Shown piece after piece: positions 1 to 8,816 of a stretch of DNA of 64,000 bases. The DNA is taken from the NCBI RefSeq assembly GCF_037478005.1, contig NZ_CP144164.1:4030001-4094000 (forward strand). The letters are read 5' to 3'. The translations under genes and the position numbers were made by a program. The first letter of the stretch is position 1. The number at the start of each line of letters is the position of its first letter. A model generated the notes under the pieces. It searched no databases. It was not told the origin of the DNA and was given only the letters and a program-made list of their open reading frames with translations. The stretch comes from Alteromonas sp. M12. GTDB lineage: Bacteria > Pseudomonadota > Gammaproteobacteria > Enterobacterales > Alteromonadaceae.

Positions 1-185
1 CAGAAACCTACTATCATCGATAAGGTCAGAATCGTTTTTTCAAACCAATCTTGAGCAAAAAAGCTCGCGCTGACAAAGGGCACAAGCGGAATGAGAATAG
101 GCAACAGCAAACAATGCAAAGCACAGATACTGGACGTCCAGATCCCTACTCTATCCATTACTGATTTATTTTCAGATGTTGCCAT
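1..185 (-). CDS. MerC domain-like inner-membrane protein (5' part, truncated by window edge)
   Basis: The frame opens with an ATG whose complement is at 183-185 and runs to the window edge, giving 61 codons. The peptide has a short polar N-terminus, then WTSSICALHCLLLPILIPL, a membrane segment carrying the Cys-x3-His-Cys arrangement typical of the first helix of MerC-like proteins. A second hydrophobic stretch begins at the edge. MerC proteins are four-helix inner-membrane metal transporters, but many chromosomal marine MerC-like proteins lie outside mer operons and their substrate is unknown. A Zur-like operator at 282-304 suggests zinc-responsive control and therefore a role in zinc shortage; this is inference. 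The C-terminal half is not visible. Confidence 0.72.
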   Translation of the reverse strand, partial: MATSENKSVMDRVGIWTSSICALHCLLLPILIPLVPFVSASFFAQDWFEKTILTLSMIVGF

Positions 186-281
186 GGCGCTAACTAAACC
201 TCTCACGTTATGCTTATTTAATTCAGTTTTACATTAAATGCAGGATATAAGATCAAGTTTAAATCTTACCCTATTAAAACC

Positions 282-304
282 GGGACGTTATAGTATAACA
301 TTTC
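282..304. promoter_or_regulatory. Putative Zur operator upstream of the MerC-like gene
   Basis: The site GACGTTATA-G-TATAACATT lies on an inverted repeat centred at 293. It closely matches the gammaproteobacterial Zur consensus (GAAATGTTATA-TATAACATTTC type): the right half is exact and the left half differs at a few outer bases. It lies about 97 bp upstream of the MerC-like start codon on the minus strand, a usual place for a repressor site. No other gene starts nearby, so this gene is the likely target. Confidence 0.7.
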
Positions 305-361
305 CATTCAAATGCAACCGTTATTAGTTTTTTTTATAGGCCAATTGTTGGGTTAAACAAC

Positions 362-917
362 AAAAATCCGTAGCATGGTCTTTAGGCCATGGAATATCAC
401 AAACACATTGCGGGGCTAAAGCACCCACCTACAACAGAAATCCGTAGCATGGTCTTTAGGCCATGGAATATCACAAAGCCATCGCGGGGCTAAAGCACCC
501 ACCTACAACAGAAACCCGTAGCATGGGCTTTAGGCCATGGAATATCACAAAGCCATCGCGGAGCTGAAGCCCCCACCTACAACAGAAATCCGTAGCATGG
601 TCTTTAGGCCATGGAATATGTCAATGCCATCGCGGAGCTAAAGCACCCACCTACCTACAACAGAAATCCGTAGCATGGTCTTTAGGCCATGGAATATCAC
701 AAAGCCATCGCGGGGCTAAAGCACCCACCTACAACAGAAATCCGTAGCATGGTCTTTAGACCATGGAATATCTCAATCCCATCGCGGGGCTAAAGCCCCC
801 GCCTACAACAGAAATCCGTAGCATGGTCTTTAGGCCATGGAATATCTCAAACACATTGCGGGGCTAAAGCACCCACCTACAACAGAAATCCGTAGCATGG
901 TCTTTAGGCCATGGAAT
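362..917. repeat. Tandem REP/BIME-like palindrome array, 7 full 74-bp units plus a partial eighth
   Basis: The CCGTAGCATGG start recurs at 368, 442, 516, 590, 668, 742, 816 and 890. The period is 74 bp except one 78-bp unit. Each unit holds two facing palindromes. On the plus strand there is GTAG followed by CATGGTC-TTTA-GGCCATG (7-bp stem, TTTA loop). On the minus strand there is GTAG followed by a GC-rich stem with the same CTTTAG core. A GTAG tetranucleotide heading an imperfect palindrome is the hallmark of REP elements mobilised by RAYT (TnpA-REP) transposases, and facing pairs are BIMEs. No RAYT gene is present in this window. The last unit stops after the first palindrome. Together with 186-361, this array fills the gap between the MerC-like gene and the Cys-rich gene. 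Confidence 0.85.
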
Positions 918-966
918 CCGAGCCCAAAATGTCAAATATAGGACGTAATTTATTCCGCTGAATTCA

Positions 967-1356
967 TTAATCCCCTAGCAAGTCCCGTAATTTTTGTTCG
1001 GCTATTTGCGCGGGCGTTAATTGTTTATCTTCAGATTCTGCCACATCCTTCACTTCGGGCTCTTCACCAAATAGGGCGGCCAATTGTGCTTTGGCGTGTT
1101 GTGCTTTGTGATCCTGAGTTTGAGCAAAGGTTTTACCAGAAGGTGAGAAATAGTCACAGAAATTTGCCTTTTCAGGATCACTTACTTGCTCAGCCCTTGG
1201 TTCATTGCAGCCACCTCGTCCGTCGTAATCTTTACACATTTTACAAACATGCTGATCTGCACCACAGTTGGCACATTCTTCTCGGCGAGACATAGGAAAT
1301 ATAACATCGGTTAGACGGTTGCCACATTTCCAGCAGGTTAATTCTGAACAACTCAT
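967..1356 (-). CDS. Conserved small Cys-rich (zinc-ribbon-like) protein, unknown function
   Basis: 129 aa, soluble. Nine cysteines lie in the first 67 residues: C3, C8-x2-C11, C28-x2-C31, C38-x2-C41, C50 and C67. This pattern suggests two zinc-ribbon-like knuckles. The C-terminal half is charged and helical (about 80-129) and ends in a Leu-rich segment. I do not recognise a named family; it resembles conserved hypothetical proteins of marine gammaproteobacteria. Its ATG overlaps the stop codon of the VOC gene upstream (ATGA at 1353-1356), so the two are translationally coupled and probably work together. A nucleic-acid or metal-binding role is only a guess from the cysteine pattern. Confidence 0.75.
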   Translation of the reverse strand: MSCSELTCWKCGNRLTDVIFPMSRREECANCGADQHVCKMCKDYDGRGGCNEPRAEQVSDPEKANFCDYFSPSGKTFAQTQDHKAQHAKAQLAALFGEEPEVKDVAESEDKQLTPAQIAEQKLRDLLGD

Positions 1357-1691
1357 TGGTGTTGATCAAACATAATTACATTGCCGTCAGGGTCTTTTAA
1401 AGTACAGTGGGCAGGCCCTGACTCTCCTTGAGTTTCAGAATCGATTGGATAACCATTTTTACGAATATGAGCTTCTATTGATCTGACATCCAAGGGATTA
1501 AACGTAAGAATATTATCTTCAAACATACCTTCAAATAATCCGATAACAGTAGTGTCTTTTTGTAATATCAGCCATTTATCTTCAACGCTGCCACAGCCTT
1601 CATGGGTTATAAACCCAAGCATTTCATAAAATGCTTTGGATTTAACAATGTCTTTCACTGCCAAGCTAACCGAAAATTGTCCTAATTCCAT
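1353..1691 (-). CDS. VOC superfamily (glyoxalase/bleomycin-resistance-like) protein
   Basis: 112 aa from the ATG at 1691, which has GTGAGG 8 nt upstream; a GTG 15 bp further up is in frame but lacks such a site. The single domain shows the VOC beta-alpha-beta-beta-beta pattern: LGQFSVSLAVKDIVKSKAFY at the N-terminus and CTLKDPDGNVIMFDQHQ at the end. The family binds a divalent metal and includes glyoxalases, dioxygenases and drug-binding proteins. The expected terminal metal-ligand Glu is replaced (IMFDQ), so catalytic activity is uncertain. It is coupled by a 4-bp overlap to the Cys-rich gene. The specific substrate cannot be read from sequence. Confidence 0.85.
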   Translation of the reverse strand: MELGQFSVSLAVKDIVKSKAFYEMLGFITHEGCGSVEDKWLILQKDTTVIGLFEGMFEDNILTFNPLDVRSIEAHIRKNGYPIDSETQGESGPAHCTLKDPDGNVIMFDQHQ

Positions 1692-1804
1692 AGTGGAAAA
1701 CCTCACTTTATATCACTGTATAATCAATATAGCCTCAAACGACGCAAATGATAATAAAGTTAACAATCGGTTTTGTGCTTTGTTGAGCGACCTATTACTT
1801 CATT

Positions 1805-2743
1805 TTAGGAAGATTTTTTCAGTTTAGTGGCGAAGGTCACAACAAGCATCACTACAGCACCGGCCATTACCCCGGTTAAACCTTCGAGTAAAATTGGGGC
1901 AACGCTTTGACTAACACTGCCAAATAGGGTTTCAAGCCAAGCGACTATTTCATGAACCACATGATGAATAGTTGGAATACTATGCACCAATATGCCACCA
2001 CCAACCAGAAACATGGCAGCAGTCCCAACAATAGCTAAGGTTTTCATCAGCATAGGGGCAAACATTAATAGTCCTCTACCTAAGGTGCGTTGCAGTGTAT
2101 CAAACTTGCCGGTTATCGATTTACGCAGTAGATAGAGTCCCAAGTCATCCAATTTCACAATACCAGCGACTAGACCATAGACCCCCACGGTTATAAGTAA
2201 CGCCAGCCCAGATACCACCGCCAACTGGGTCATGAAAACTTCGTCTTTTACAGTGCCCAGTACTATTACAATTATTTCAGCAGAAAGAATAAAATCAGTG
2301 CGAATTGCGCCCTTAATTTTATCTTTTTCTAAAGCAACGAGATCAACGTTAGGATCTGCCAAAGCTTTTATCTTTTCTGCATGCTCGGCCTGTAACTCTT
2401 CTTTGGAGTGGAAGAACTTATGGAATACCTTTTCAAAACCTTCAAAACTTAAATATAAGCCACCAATAACCATCAAAACGGTGATTAACACAGGTAAAAA
2501 TGCGCTAATTGCTAAAGCTGCGGGCACTAAAATGAGTTTATTTAAAAATGAGCCTTTAGCGACAGCCCACACCACTGGTAATTCCCGATCAGCTTTTACA
2601 CCAGAAACTTGCTCGGCGTTCAAAGCAAGATCATCCCCCAAGACACCGGCGGTTTTTTTCGCTGCAACTTTGGAAAGCACAGCGACATCATCAAGAATAG
2701 TGGCAATATCATCAATTAAAGCGAGTAGATTAGAAGCAGCCAT
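1805..2743 (-). CDS. yedI: DUF808 family inner-membrane protein (YedI-like)
   Basis: 312 aa. The N-terminus MAASNLLALIDDIATILDDVAVLSKVAAKKTAG is characteristic of DUF808. Hydrophobic segments lie near residues 72-102 (SFLNKLILVPAALAISAFLP), 150-185, 190-215 and 225-260, with a last one near the C-terminus, giving a polytopic inner-membrane protein. An AGGAATAATT ribosome binding site precedes the ATG. The family's function is unknown; no transport substrate is established. The gene stands alone between the VOC/Cys-rich pair and yibQ, in the same orientation. Confidence 0.88.
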   Translation of the reverse strand: MAASNLLALIDDIATILDDVAVLSKVAAKKTAGVLGDDLALNAEQVSGVKADRELPVVWAVAKGSFLNKLILVPAALAISAFLPVLITVLMVIGGLYLSFEGFEKVFHKFFHSKEELQAEHAEKIKALADPNVDLVALEKDKIKGAIRTDFILSAEIIVIVLGTVKDEVFMTQLAVVSGLALLITVGVYGLVAGIVKLDDLGLYLLRKSITGKFDTLQRTLGRGLLMFAPMLMKTLAIVGTAAMFLVGGGILVHSIPTIHHVVHEIVAWLETLFGSVSQSVAPILLEGLTGVMAGAVVMLVVTFATKLKKSS

Positions 2744-2769
2744 AATTATTCCTTTTATCTGCTTTGAGT

Positions 2770-3564
2770 TTATTCAAGTTCAGATGATACTCGACGCGAT
2801 TTTATATTTACGTCTTGGACCACTGCGAGGTGTTGAGTATGCAATAGCTCGCTGATAGTAACTAATTGTACATTCAGTTTGTCGACTGACAGCAAAGCTT
2901 TTTGCAAATAGGCCACAGTTTGCGGGTAAGGATGCGCAATCCCTACTGCGTGACCGTGTTGTTTGGCCAGTTGAAGTAATCGTTGAAATTGAACATCGAT
3001 TTCTTCAACTCGACTATCATTATCTAAAAATACGTTGCGTGGTGCACTTAACACACCATTTTGTTGCGCGATTTTTAGCGCTTTACTATATCGCGTTGTT
3101 CTACTATCCACGAAAAATAGGTGGTGCTGAGCTAAGAATTCCATTGTGACATTCATCGGTAAACTAAGTTGCGTTAGTTTACTGCCCATATGATTGTTCA
3201 CTCCGATAGCATCAGGCACAGTTGCCAGCGCCTGCATGAGTGTTTGTCGGATAGATTCAGCAGACATATCTGCGGTTAAGGCTCCTGGACCTAATCGTTT
3301 TCCGGCCAGCGACTCCATGGGAATATGCAGCATGACGTCGCGTTTTTGGAATGCCGCTTTACGGGAAAATTTTTCGGATAAATGGGTAAGGGGCAAGATT
3401 GAAAATGCCACCTCTTTAGGCAAGTTGAAAGCCGCCTCGTCACGCTTAGTGTTTCCCATATCATCGATAATCAACGCAATTTCCGCAGCCAACAAGGGGA
3501 ACATTGGGAAATATAATAGAGCCATACAGGCTAATTTGCGTAACTGTTTTTTAATATAATGCAC
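2770..3564 (-). CDS. yibQ: Divergent polysaccharide deacetylase family protein YibQ
   Basis: 264 aa, starting with GTG at 3564. A signal sequence (ACMALLYFPMFPLLAAE) is followed at once by IALIIDDMGN, the start of a NodB-like barrel with the Asp-Asp pair of the divergent deacetylase family. MLHIPMES and VGIAHPYP are further family motifs. It is expected in the periplasm; the enzymatic activity of the family is not firmly known. Its position after envC and gpmI is conserved with Escherichia coli (gpmI-envC-yibQ), pointing to a role in cell-wall remodelling. The start could also be a few codons downstream, as the ribosome binding site is weak. Confidence 0.87.
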   Translation of the reverse strand: MHYIKKQLRKLACMALLYFPMFPLLAAEIALIIDDMGNTKRDEAAFNLPKEVAFSILPLTHLSEKFSRKAAFQKRDVMLHIPMESLAGKRLGPGALTADMSAESIRQTLMQALATVPDAIGVNNHMGSKLTQLSLPMNVTMEFLAQHHLFFVDSRTTRYSKALKIAQQNGVLSAPRNVFLDNDSRVEEIDVQFQRLLQLAKQHGHAVGIAHPYPQTVAYLQKALLSVDKLNVQLVTISELLHTQHLAVVQDVNIKSRRVSSELE

Positions 3565-3601
3565 GATAGTGATTAATTCTTAGTATATGTCATGTGAGTT
3601 A

Positions 3602-4729
3602 TTATTTTTTAAGCCATTGGCTTGGATTAATTGGCGTCCCTTTGTGACGAATTTCGAAATATAAGTTAGGGCTACTTTGTCCACCACTTTGTCCAACCAG
3701 CGCAATGGTTTCGCCACTTTGCACAGTGTCTCCAACCTTTTTCAACAACGCCTGATTATGCCCGTACAAGCTCATATAACCATCACCATGACTCAATACA
3801 GTAACCAAACCAAATCCCCGAAGCCAATCAGCATACAAAACTCTACCTGCATGCACTGCTCGCACGGGAGCCCCAGTATTGCCGTTAAACAACACTCCTT
3901 TCCAACGAATTTGTCCCTGTCGAATTCGACCAAACATATTACGCATTTTACCTTGCGTCGGTAATAGTAATTTCCCTTTAAGGCCTGCTAATCCAGTTAA
4001 GTTCAAAGGCCCTTGCTTAGCGTTACGCTCAGCCTCTTCAATCGCTTTAAGTAGCGCCTGTTCATTGATTTGTAGTTGTTCTATTTTTGCCGCTTCAGAA
4101 TCAATTTGTTTTTCAATTTTGGTTAACGTAATTTGTCGCAAATCTTGCTGCTGCTGAAGTTGCACTTGTTGCTGAGTTAGTTCTTTTTCTAATATTTCCA
4201 ACTCATGCTGTTTGGCTAAGAGTTGTTCTGAAACCTCTCGAAGTTCAGTCACTAAATTGCGAAACGCATCAATTTGTTTTTTTCTCGCCTCGGTTAAGTA
4301 GCGATAATAACTAAAAGTCCGCTCCATTTTTGATGCATCTTCAAGATTAAACAACATCTTAGCGAAATCATTTTCACCCACCATGTACATACTTTTTAAC
4401 TGGCTTGCTAGGGCTTGTTGCTGTTGTTTTACTTGTGATTGTAAGGATTTTTGCTGATTAACCAGCTCTTTGTGTTGACGCTGATTATTGCGTAACTCGT
4501 TGCGGGTATTTTCGATCTTCTCTACTGTTCGCGCGATATTCAGTTCAGCAGCTTTTAATTGCTGCTGTAACTGTTTTGCTTCGGCAAGTTGCTTTTTAAT
4601 TTGCTGCTGTTTTTGTTTAATCTGAGCCTGAATATCTTTTAATTCTTCAGTTTGTTGGGCACTAACAGACAAACAAACTCCAACCACTGCAAAACACAGT
4701 AGCCGGAGTAAAACACGAATATGTATCAT
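3602..4729 (-). CDS. envC: Murein hydrolase activator EnvC (LytM-domain)
   Basis: 375 aa. A signal peptide (residues 1-24, ending SVSAQQ) is followed by a long Gln/Lys/Glu-rich coiled coil (about 27-240) and a C-terminal LytM/M23 domain (about 255-372). The LytM metal ligands are degenerate, as in EnvC: the HxxxD site reads FGRIRQG and the HxH site reads YFEIR. EnvC is thus an activator rather than an enzyme; it is recruited by FtsEX to switch on the AmiA/AmiB amidases at the division septum. It lies downstream of gpmI and upstream of yibQ in the usual gammaproteobacterial order. Confidence 0.93.
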   Translation of the reverse strand: MIHIRVLLRLLCFAVVGVCLSVSAQQTEELKDIQAQIKQKQQQIKKQLAEAKQLQQQLKAAELNIARTVEKIENTRNELRNNQRQHKELVNQQKSLQSQVKQQQQALASQLKSMYMVGENDFAKMLFNLEDASKMERTFSYYRYLTEARKKQIDAFRNLVTELREVSEQLLAKQHELEILEKELTQQQVQLQQQQDLRQITLTKIEKQIDSEAAKIEQLQINEQALLKAIEEAERNAKQGPLNLTGLAGLKGKLLLPTQGKMRNMFGRIRQGQIRWKGVLFNGNTGAPVRAVHAGRVLYADWLRGFGLVTVLSHGDGYMSLYGHNQALLKKVGDTVQSGETIALVGQSGGQSSPNLYFEIRHKGTPINPSQWLKK

Positions 4730-4759
4730 CTTAAACTGTGTACAAATTTACATGTAACA

Positions 4760-6295
4760 TCAATTTTTAAGGGTCATAATGGGTTTGCCAGTCATTTCTT
4801 TTGGTTGCTCCATGCCCATGAGGTGCAACATAGTGGGTGCTACGTCACTCAAGGTTCCACCCGTGCGAACATCTGCATCTCGACCTACATAAATAAAAGG
4901 CACCAACTCACTGGTGTGAGCGGTATGCGCTTGTCCAGTCTTAGCATTGACCATTTGTTCAGCGTTTCCATGGTCAGCTGTAATCAGACACTCGCCGCCA
5001 ACTTTCTTCAATGCTTCCGTTACCCGTCCAATGCAGCTATCGACAGCTTCAACAGCTTTTATAGCCGCTTCATATACGCCTGTGTGGCCTACCATGTCGC
5101 CATTTGGATAATTACAAATGATTGCATCGTACTTGCCCGATTCGATTGCCTCAACCAACTTATCGGTTAGCAACTTAGAGTTCATTTCCGGCTGCAAATC
5201 GTATGTTGCTACCTTTGGAGACGGAATCAAAATACGCTCTTCACCTTCATACTCAGATTCACGACCGCCACTGAAAAAGAAAGTAACGTGAGCATATTTT
5301 TCTGTTTCGGAGATACGTAATTGCGTTTTATGATGCTGCGCCAACCAATCGCCCATCACATTAACCAATGGTTCGGGAGGGTAAGCTGAAGGGGCATCGA
5401 TAGAATCCGCATACTGAGTCAACATCACAAAGTTTAGATTTTTAGGGCAATATTCCCGTTCAAAACCGCTAAATTCTGGCTCAACAAAAGCACGAGTTAT
5501 CTCTCTTGCACGGTCCGCTCTGAAATTCATAAAGATCAGTGAATCGCCGTCTTCAACCTTAACGGCATCACCAATAATGGTAGGTTTAACAAACTCATCT
5601 TTTTCATCACGCTCGTAAGAAGCCTCAAGTGCTTCTATTGCGGACGCATATTGGTATTCACTTTTGCCTTGAGAAATTAAATCATAAGCCGCTTGAACCC
5701 GTTCCCATCGCTCATCTCTATCCATCGCATAATAACGACCGATTAAAGTTGCAATTTTACCTACACCCAGAGTTTTAAATAACTCGTCAGCTTTTTGCAA
5801 AGATTCCTTTGCACTTTTTGGTGCTGTGTCTCGACCATCAAGGAAGCAATGTAAAAAGACTTTTTTAGCACCTTTATGGACAGCCATTTTGACCATTGCA
5901 AATAAATGGTCTTCGTGACTGTGCACGCCACCTGGAGATAAAAGCCCCATAATGTGCACAGCTTTGTCTTTATTTACTGCATTTTCTACAGATGCAGCCA
6001 AAACCTTATTGCTTTCAAATTCGTTATCTTCAATCGCTTTACTAATACGTGTGAATTCCTGATACACCACACGCCCGGCTCCTAAGTTAACATGCCCTAC
6101 CTCAGAGTTTCCCATCTGACCAGGTGGCAATCCAACATCAAGACCAGACCCGGAAATAAACGTATTGGGATATTCCTGCACCAACTTATCTAAAACTGGC
6201 GTATTGGCGTTAGCAATGGCGTTTTTATCGGTATCTTCACGATGTCCCCATCCATCCAATATAAGCAGTGCTAGCGTCTTTTTCGCGTTGGGCAT
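4760..6295 (-). CDS. gpmI: 2,3-bisphosphoglycerate-independent phosphoglycerate mutase
   Basis: 511 aa from the ATG at 6295, which is preceded by AGGAG; an upstream in-frame ATG at 6346 would add 17 unlikely residues. It interconverts 3- and 2-phosphoglycerate in glycolysis using two Mn ions. Visible motifs are LLILDGWG (metal ligand D14), [16 protein letters not shown] with the catalytic Ser64, VHSHEDH and [13 protein letters not shown] near the C-terminus. The length is normal for the family. It is the first gene of the gpmI-envC-yibQ run and is divergent from yibN. Confidence 0.97.
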   Translation of the reverse strand: MPNAKKTLALLILDGWGHREDTDKNAIANANTPVLDKLVQEYPNTFISGSGLDVGLPPGQMGNSEVGHVNLGAGRVVYQEFTRISKAIEDNEFESNKVLAASVENAVNKDKAVHIMGLLSPGGVHSHEDHLFAMVKMAVHKGAKKVFLHCFLDGRDTAPKSAKESLQKADELFKTLGVGKIATLIGRYYAMDRDERWERVQAAYDLISQGKSEYQYASAIEALEASYERDEKDEFVKPTIIGDAVKVEDGDSLIFMNFRADRAREITRAFVEPEFSGFEREYCPKNLNFVMLTQYADSIDAPSAYPPEPLVNVMGDWLAQHHKTQLRISETEKYAHVTFFFSGGRESEYEGEERILIPSPKVATYDLQPEMNSKLLTDKLVEAIESGKYDAIICNYPNGDMVGHTGVYEAAIKAVEAVDSCIGRVTEALKKVGGECLITADHGNAEQMVNAKTGQAHTAHTSELVPFIYVGRDADVRTGGTLSDVAPTMLHLMGMEQPKEMTGKPIMTLKN

Positions 6296-6547
6296 AGGTT
6301 GCTCCTGTGTAATTTTTGATAAAGTTGTTAATAAGAGTGAAGTCATCTATCGACTTTTGAATCGGTTTTGAGAACATTCATATTGATAGATCCCCAACAG
6401 TTTATCCTGTGAACTACATCACTTAAAGAGTATTTATCAGTTAAGTTATAGCTGAATTGCAGATTCCACTATGCAAGGACTGGTTTCTGTATAGATTTTC
6501 TATATACTTTGCACTCTTTTTTTCTACGCCAAGGGGCCGAAGTAGTA

Positions 6548-6973
6548 ATGGATCAAATTATTGAGTTTGTTGGAAACCATCCTTTTTTGTCTGCTGGTTG
6601 GGTAGCACTAGTAGTGTTAATTATCTATAGCTATGTGGCTGGGATTTTTTCTCAAGTCAAAGAACTTAGCACCCACGAAGCAACGATTCTTATGAATCGA
6701 CAAGATGCTGTAGTGTTGGATATTCGCCCGGCTGCAGAGTTCAATAAAGGCCATATTCTTGGCGCAAAACAAATTAAAACAGAACAACTAAATGGCGCTG
6801 ACTTTAGCGCCCTTGAAAAATTCAAAGACAAACCCATTATTGTAGTGTGTGCCATGGGCATGACAGCTAAAAAGACAGCAACAGCTTTATTGAAAGCTGG
6901 TTTTAGTCATGCTTCCGTACTAAAAGGTGGAATGAATTCGTGGCAGAGTGCAAATTTGCCCGTTGCGAAATAA
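6548..6973 (+). CDS. yibN: Membrane-anchored rhodanese-like protein YibN
   Basis: 141 aa from the ATG at 6548 (GGGGCCGAAG upstream). One N-terminal membrane helix (residues 16-33) is followed by a single rhodanese domain with LDIRPAAEFNKGHILGA and the active-site loop CAMGMTA, in which C101 is the catalytic cysteine. Rhodaneses carry persulfide sulfur; the physiological role of YibN is not settled. The order yibN-grxC-secB-gpsA matches E. coli. An earlier in-frame start at 6509 was not chosen because it lacks a good ribosome binding site and spoils the helix. Confidence 0.92.
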   Translation: MDQIIEFVGNHPFLSAGWVALVVLIIYSYVAGIFSQVKELSTHEATILMNRQDAVVLDIRPAAEFNKGHILGAKQIKTEQLNGADFSALEKFKDKPIIVVCAMGMTAKKTATALLKAGFSHASVLKGGMNSWQSANLPVAK

Positions 6974-6991
6974 ACAGATTTAAGGCTGACA

Positions 6992-7249
6992 ATGAGCAAA
7001 GTTGAACTATATACCAAAGGTTATTGCCCGTATTGCCATCGTGCAAAGGCATTACTAGAAGAAAAAGGCGTTGCATTCGAAGAATATCGAATTGATCAAA
7101 ACCCTGATCTTCGTGACACCATGATTACCCGAGCGAATGGCGGTTATACCGTTCCACAAATTTTTATTGATGACAAGCATATCGGTGGTTGCGACGACAT
7201 GTATGCACTAGAGTCACAAAATAAACTAGACAACCTACTTAGCGTATAA
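6992..7249 (+). CDS. grxC: Glutaredoxin 3
   Basis: 85 aa, a classic small glutaredoxin. It has the CPYC redox site at residues 12-15, the cis-Pro motif TVPQIFI and the glutathione-binding GGCDD. It reduces disulfides and glutathionylated proteins in the cytoplasm. AAGG lies 9 nt before the ATG. The gene is 18 bp downstream of yibN and 25 bp upstream of secB, in an apparent operon. Confidence 0.96.
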   Translation: MSKVELYTKGYCPYCHRAKALLEEKGVAFEEYRIDQNPDLRDTMITRANGGYTVPQIFIDDKHIGGCDDMYALESQNKLDNLLSV

Positions 7250-7274
7250 CGCAGTAAACCAAGGAAAAATTAAC

Positions 7275-7778
7275 ATGGCAGATGATATCCAAGCTAACCA
7301 AGCCGGTGAGCAAGCTCCACAACAAAACGCACAATTTGCAATTCAACGTGTTTACACAAAAGACATTTCGTTTGAAACACCAAACTCTCCTGCAATTTTC
7401 AAAAAAGAGTGGAAACCTGAAATTAAACTGGATTTAGATACTAAAACAGTTGAATTAGAAACGAATCTTTATGAAGTCGTTTTATCGGTTACAGTAACCG
7501 CAAATTTAGGCGAAGAAACGGCATTCCTTTGTGAAGTTCAGCAAGCGGGTATCTTTATGATTGGTGAAATGCCTGAAGCAAATAAAGCGCATACTTTAGG
7601 TTCATTCTGCCCAAATACCTTGTTCCCTTATGCAAGAGAAACTATCTCTAATTTGGTTAATCGAGGTACTTTCCCTCCATTAAACCTTGCACCGGTTAAT
7701 TTTGATGCAATCTTTGCTGCTTACATGCAAAAGCGTGCCCAAGAACAGCAAGGTCAAGCGCAAAAACTTGATGCTTAA
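7275..7778 (+). CDS. secB: Protein-export chaperone SecB
   Basis: 167 aa with the full SecB domain (residues 18-150): [19 protein letters not shown] near the N-terminus and [20 protein letters not shown] in the core. SecB is a tetrameric cytoplasmic chaperone that holds preproteins unfolded and passes them to SecA. The N-terminus and C-terminus are Gln/Ala-rich tails, as usual in marine gammaproteobacteria. AAGGAAAAATTAAC precedes the ATG. It sits between grxC and gpsA as in E. coli. Confidence 0.97.
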   Translation: MADDIQANQAGEQAPQQNAQFAIQRVYTKDISFETPNSPAIFKKEWKPEIKLDLDTKTVELETNLYEVVLSVTVTANLGEETAFLCEVQQAGIFMIGEMPEANKAHTLGSFCPNTLFPYARETISNLVNRGTFPPLNLAPVNFDAIFAAYMQKRAQEQQGQAQKLDA

Positions 7779-7786
7779 TCATTGTA

Positions 7787-8800
7787 ATGACAATGCTAAA
7801 TAAGCAAAGCGTTACAGTACTAGGAGCAGGGTCTTATGGCACTGCTCTTGCGTTTTGTCTTGCACGAAATGAAGTGCAAACCTATCTGTGGGGTCGAGAT
7901 ACCGCGCAGATGAAAGAAATGCAAACCTCCCGATGCAACCAACGATACTTACCTGAAGCGATATTTCCTGACGCCTTGGAAATTATTCCAAACCTTGCTT
8001 CGGCAATTGCCAACAGCCAAGATATTCTAGTCGTTGTACCAAGCCATGCCTTTGCGCAAACTTTAACAGCAATTAAGCCATTTTTGACAGATCAGCATCG
8101 TTTGATTTGGGCGACAAAAGGGCTGGAACCAAAAACTGGTAGATTGCTCCAAGAAGTTGCAGAGGAAGTTTTGGGAAGTGATATTCCTTTGGCTGTTCTG
8201 TCAGGACCAACCTTTGCCAAAGAAATGGTGGCAGGGTTACCAACCGCTATTTCGTTGTCGTCAACGGATGAACTCTTAGCGGAAGAGTTTAGTGCAAAAT
8301 TACACTGTTCAAAAAGCTTCAGGGTATACAAAAATCCCGATTTCATTGGCGTTCAATTAGGTGGTGCGGTTAAGAATGTGATCGCAATTGGTGCCGGGTT
8401 ATCTGATGGTTTAGGGTTTGGTGCAAATGCGAGAACCGCATTAATCACCCGAGGACTTGCTGAGCTTACCCGTTTAGGATTAAAAATGGGAGCTAAACCT
8501 GAAACCTTCATGGGCATGGCAGGATTAGGCGACCTTGTACTCACCTGTACCGACAATCAATCTCGAAATCGACGTTTTGGATTAGCCTTAGGAACAGGAA
8601 AGTCGGTTGAAGATGCTATCGACAGTATTGGTCAAGTTGTAGAAGGCTATCGAAATGCAGAAGAAGTCAAAATTTTAGCCGACAAGTTAGCTGTTGAAAT
8701 GCCGATTACTGAGCAGATTTACCAAGTGCTTTATCAAGGGAAACCAGCGAAAAGTGCCGCACTTACGTTGCTAGGCAGAGAGCCAACTGTAGAAGGTTAG
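7787..8800 (+). CDS. gpsA: Glycerol-3-phosphate dehydrogenase (NAD(P)+)
   Basis: 337 aa. It has the N-terminal dinucleotide-binding motif [12 protein letters not shown] and the family signatures [24 protein letters not shown], and [29 protein letters not shown]. It reduces dihydroxyacetone phosphate to sn-glycerol 3-phosphate for phospholipid synthesis. It begins 8 bp after secB with a weak ribosome binding site, so translational coupling is likely. In E. coli cysE follows; here the next gene is convergent trmL. Confidence 0.96.
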   Translation: MTMLNKQSVTVLGAGSYGTALAFCLARNEVQTYLWGRDTAQMKEMQTSRCNQRYLPEAIFPDALEIIPNLASAIANSQDILVVVPSHAFAQTLTAIKPFLTDQHRLIWATKGLEPKTGRLLQEVAEEVLGSDIPLAVLSGPTFAKEMVAGLPTAISLSSTDELLAEEFSAKLHCSKSFRVYKNPDFIGVQLGGAVKNVIAIGAGLSDGLGFGANARTALITRGLAELTRLGLKMGAKPETFMGMAGLGDLVLTCTDNQSRNRRFGLALGTGKSVEDAIDSIGQVVEGYRNAEEVKILADKLAVEMPITEQIYQVLYQGKPAKSAALTLLGREPTVEG

Positions 8801-8812
8801 TTAAGCTAACCT
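8794..8812. terminator. Short hairpin between convergent gpsA and trmL
   Basis: AGGTTAG (8794-8800) and CTAACCT (8806-8812) form a 7-bp stem around TTAAG, overlapping the gpsA stop codon. There is no clear T-run on either strand, so termination is only plausible from its position between convergent genes. Confidence 0.35.
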
Positions 8813-8816
8813 CTCC

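Noticed and set aside
362..917. Possible CRISPR array
   Set aside because: The period is regular, but the whole 74-bp unit is repeated with only point changes; there are no unique spacers and no cas genes.
2232..2855. 207-codon plus-strand frame
   Set aside because: It lies opposite the well-supported DUF808 and yibQ genes, with composition typical of an antisense shadow.
4721..5170. 149-codon plus-strand frame
   Set aside because: Antisense to the conserved C-terminal part of gpmI; no family features.
7787..8800. Loss of cysE after gpsA as a notable deletion
   Set aside because: cysE is often elsewhere in Alteromonadales; absence from this position alone is not informative.
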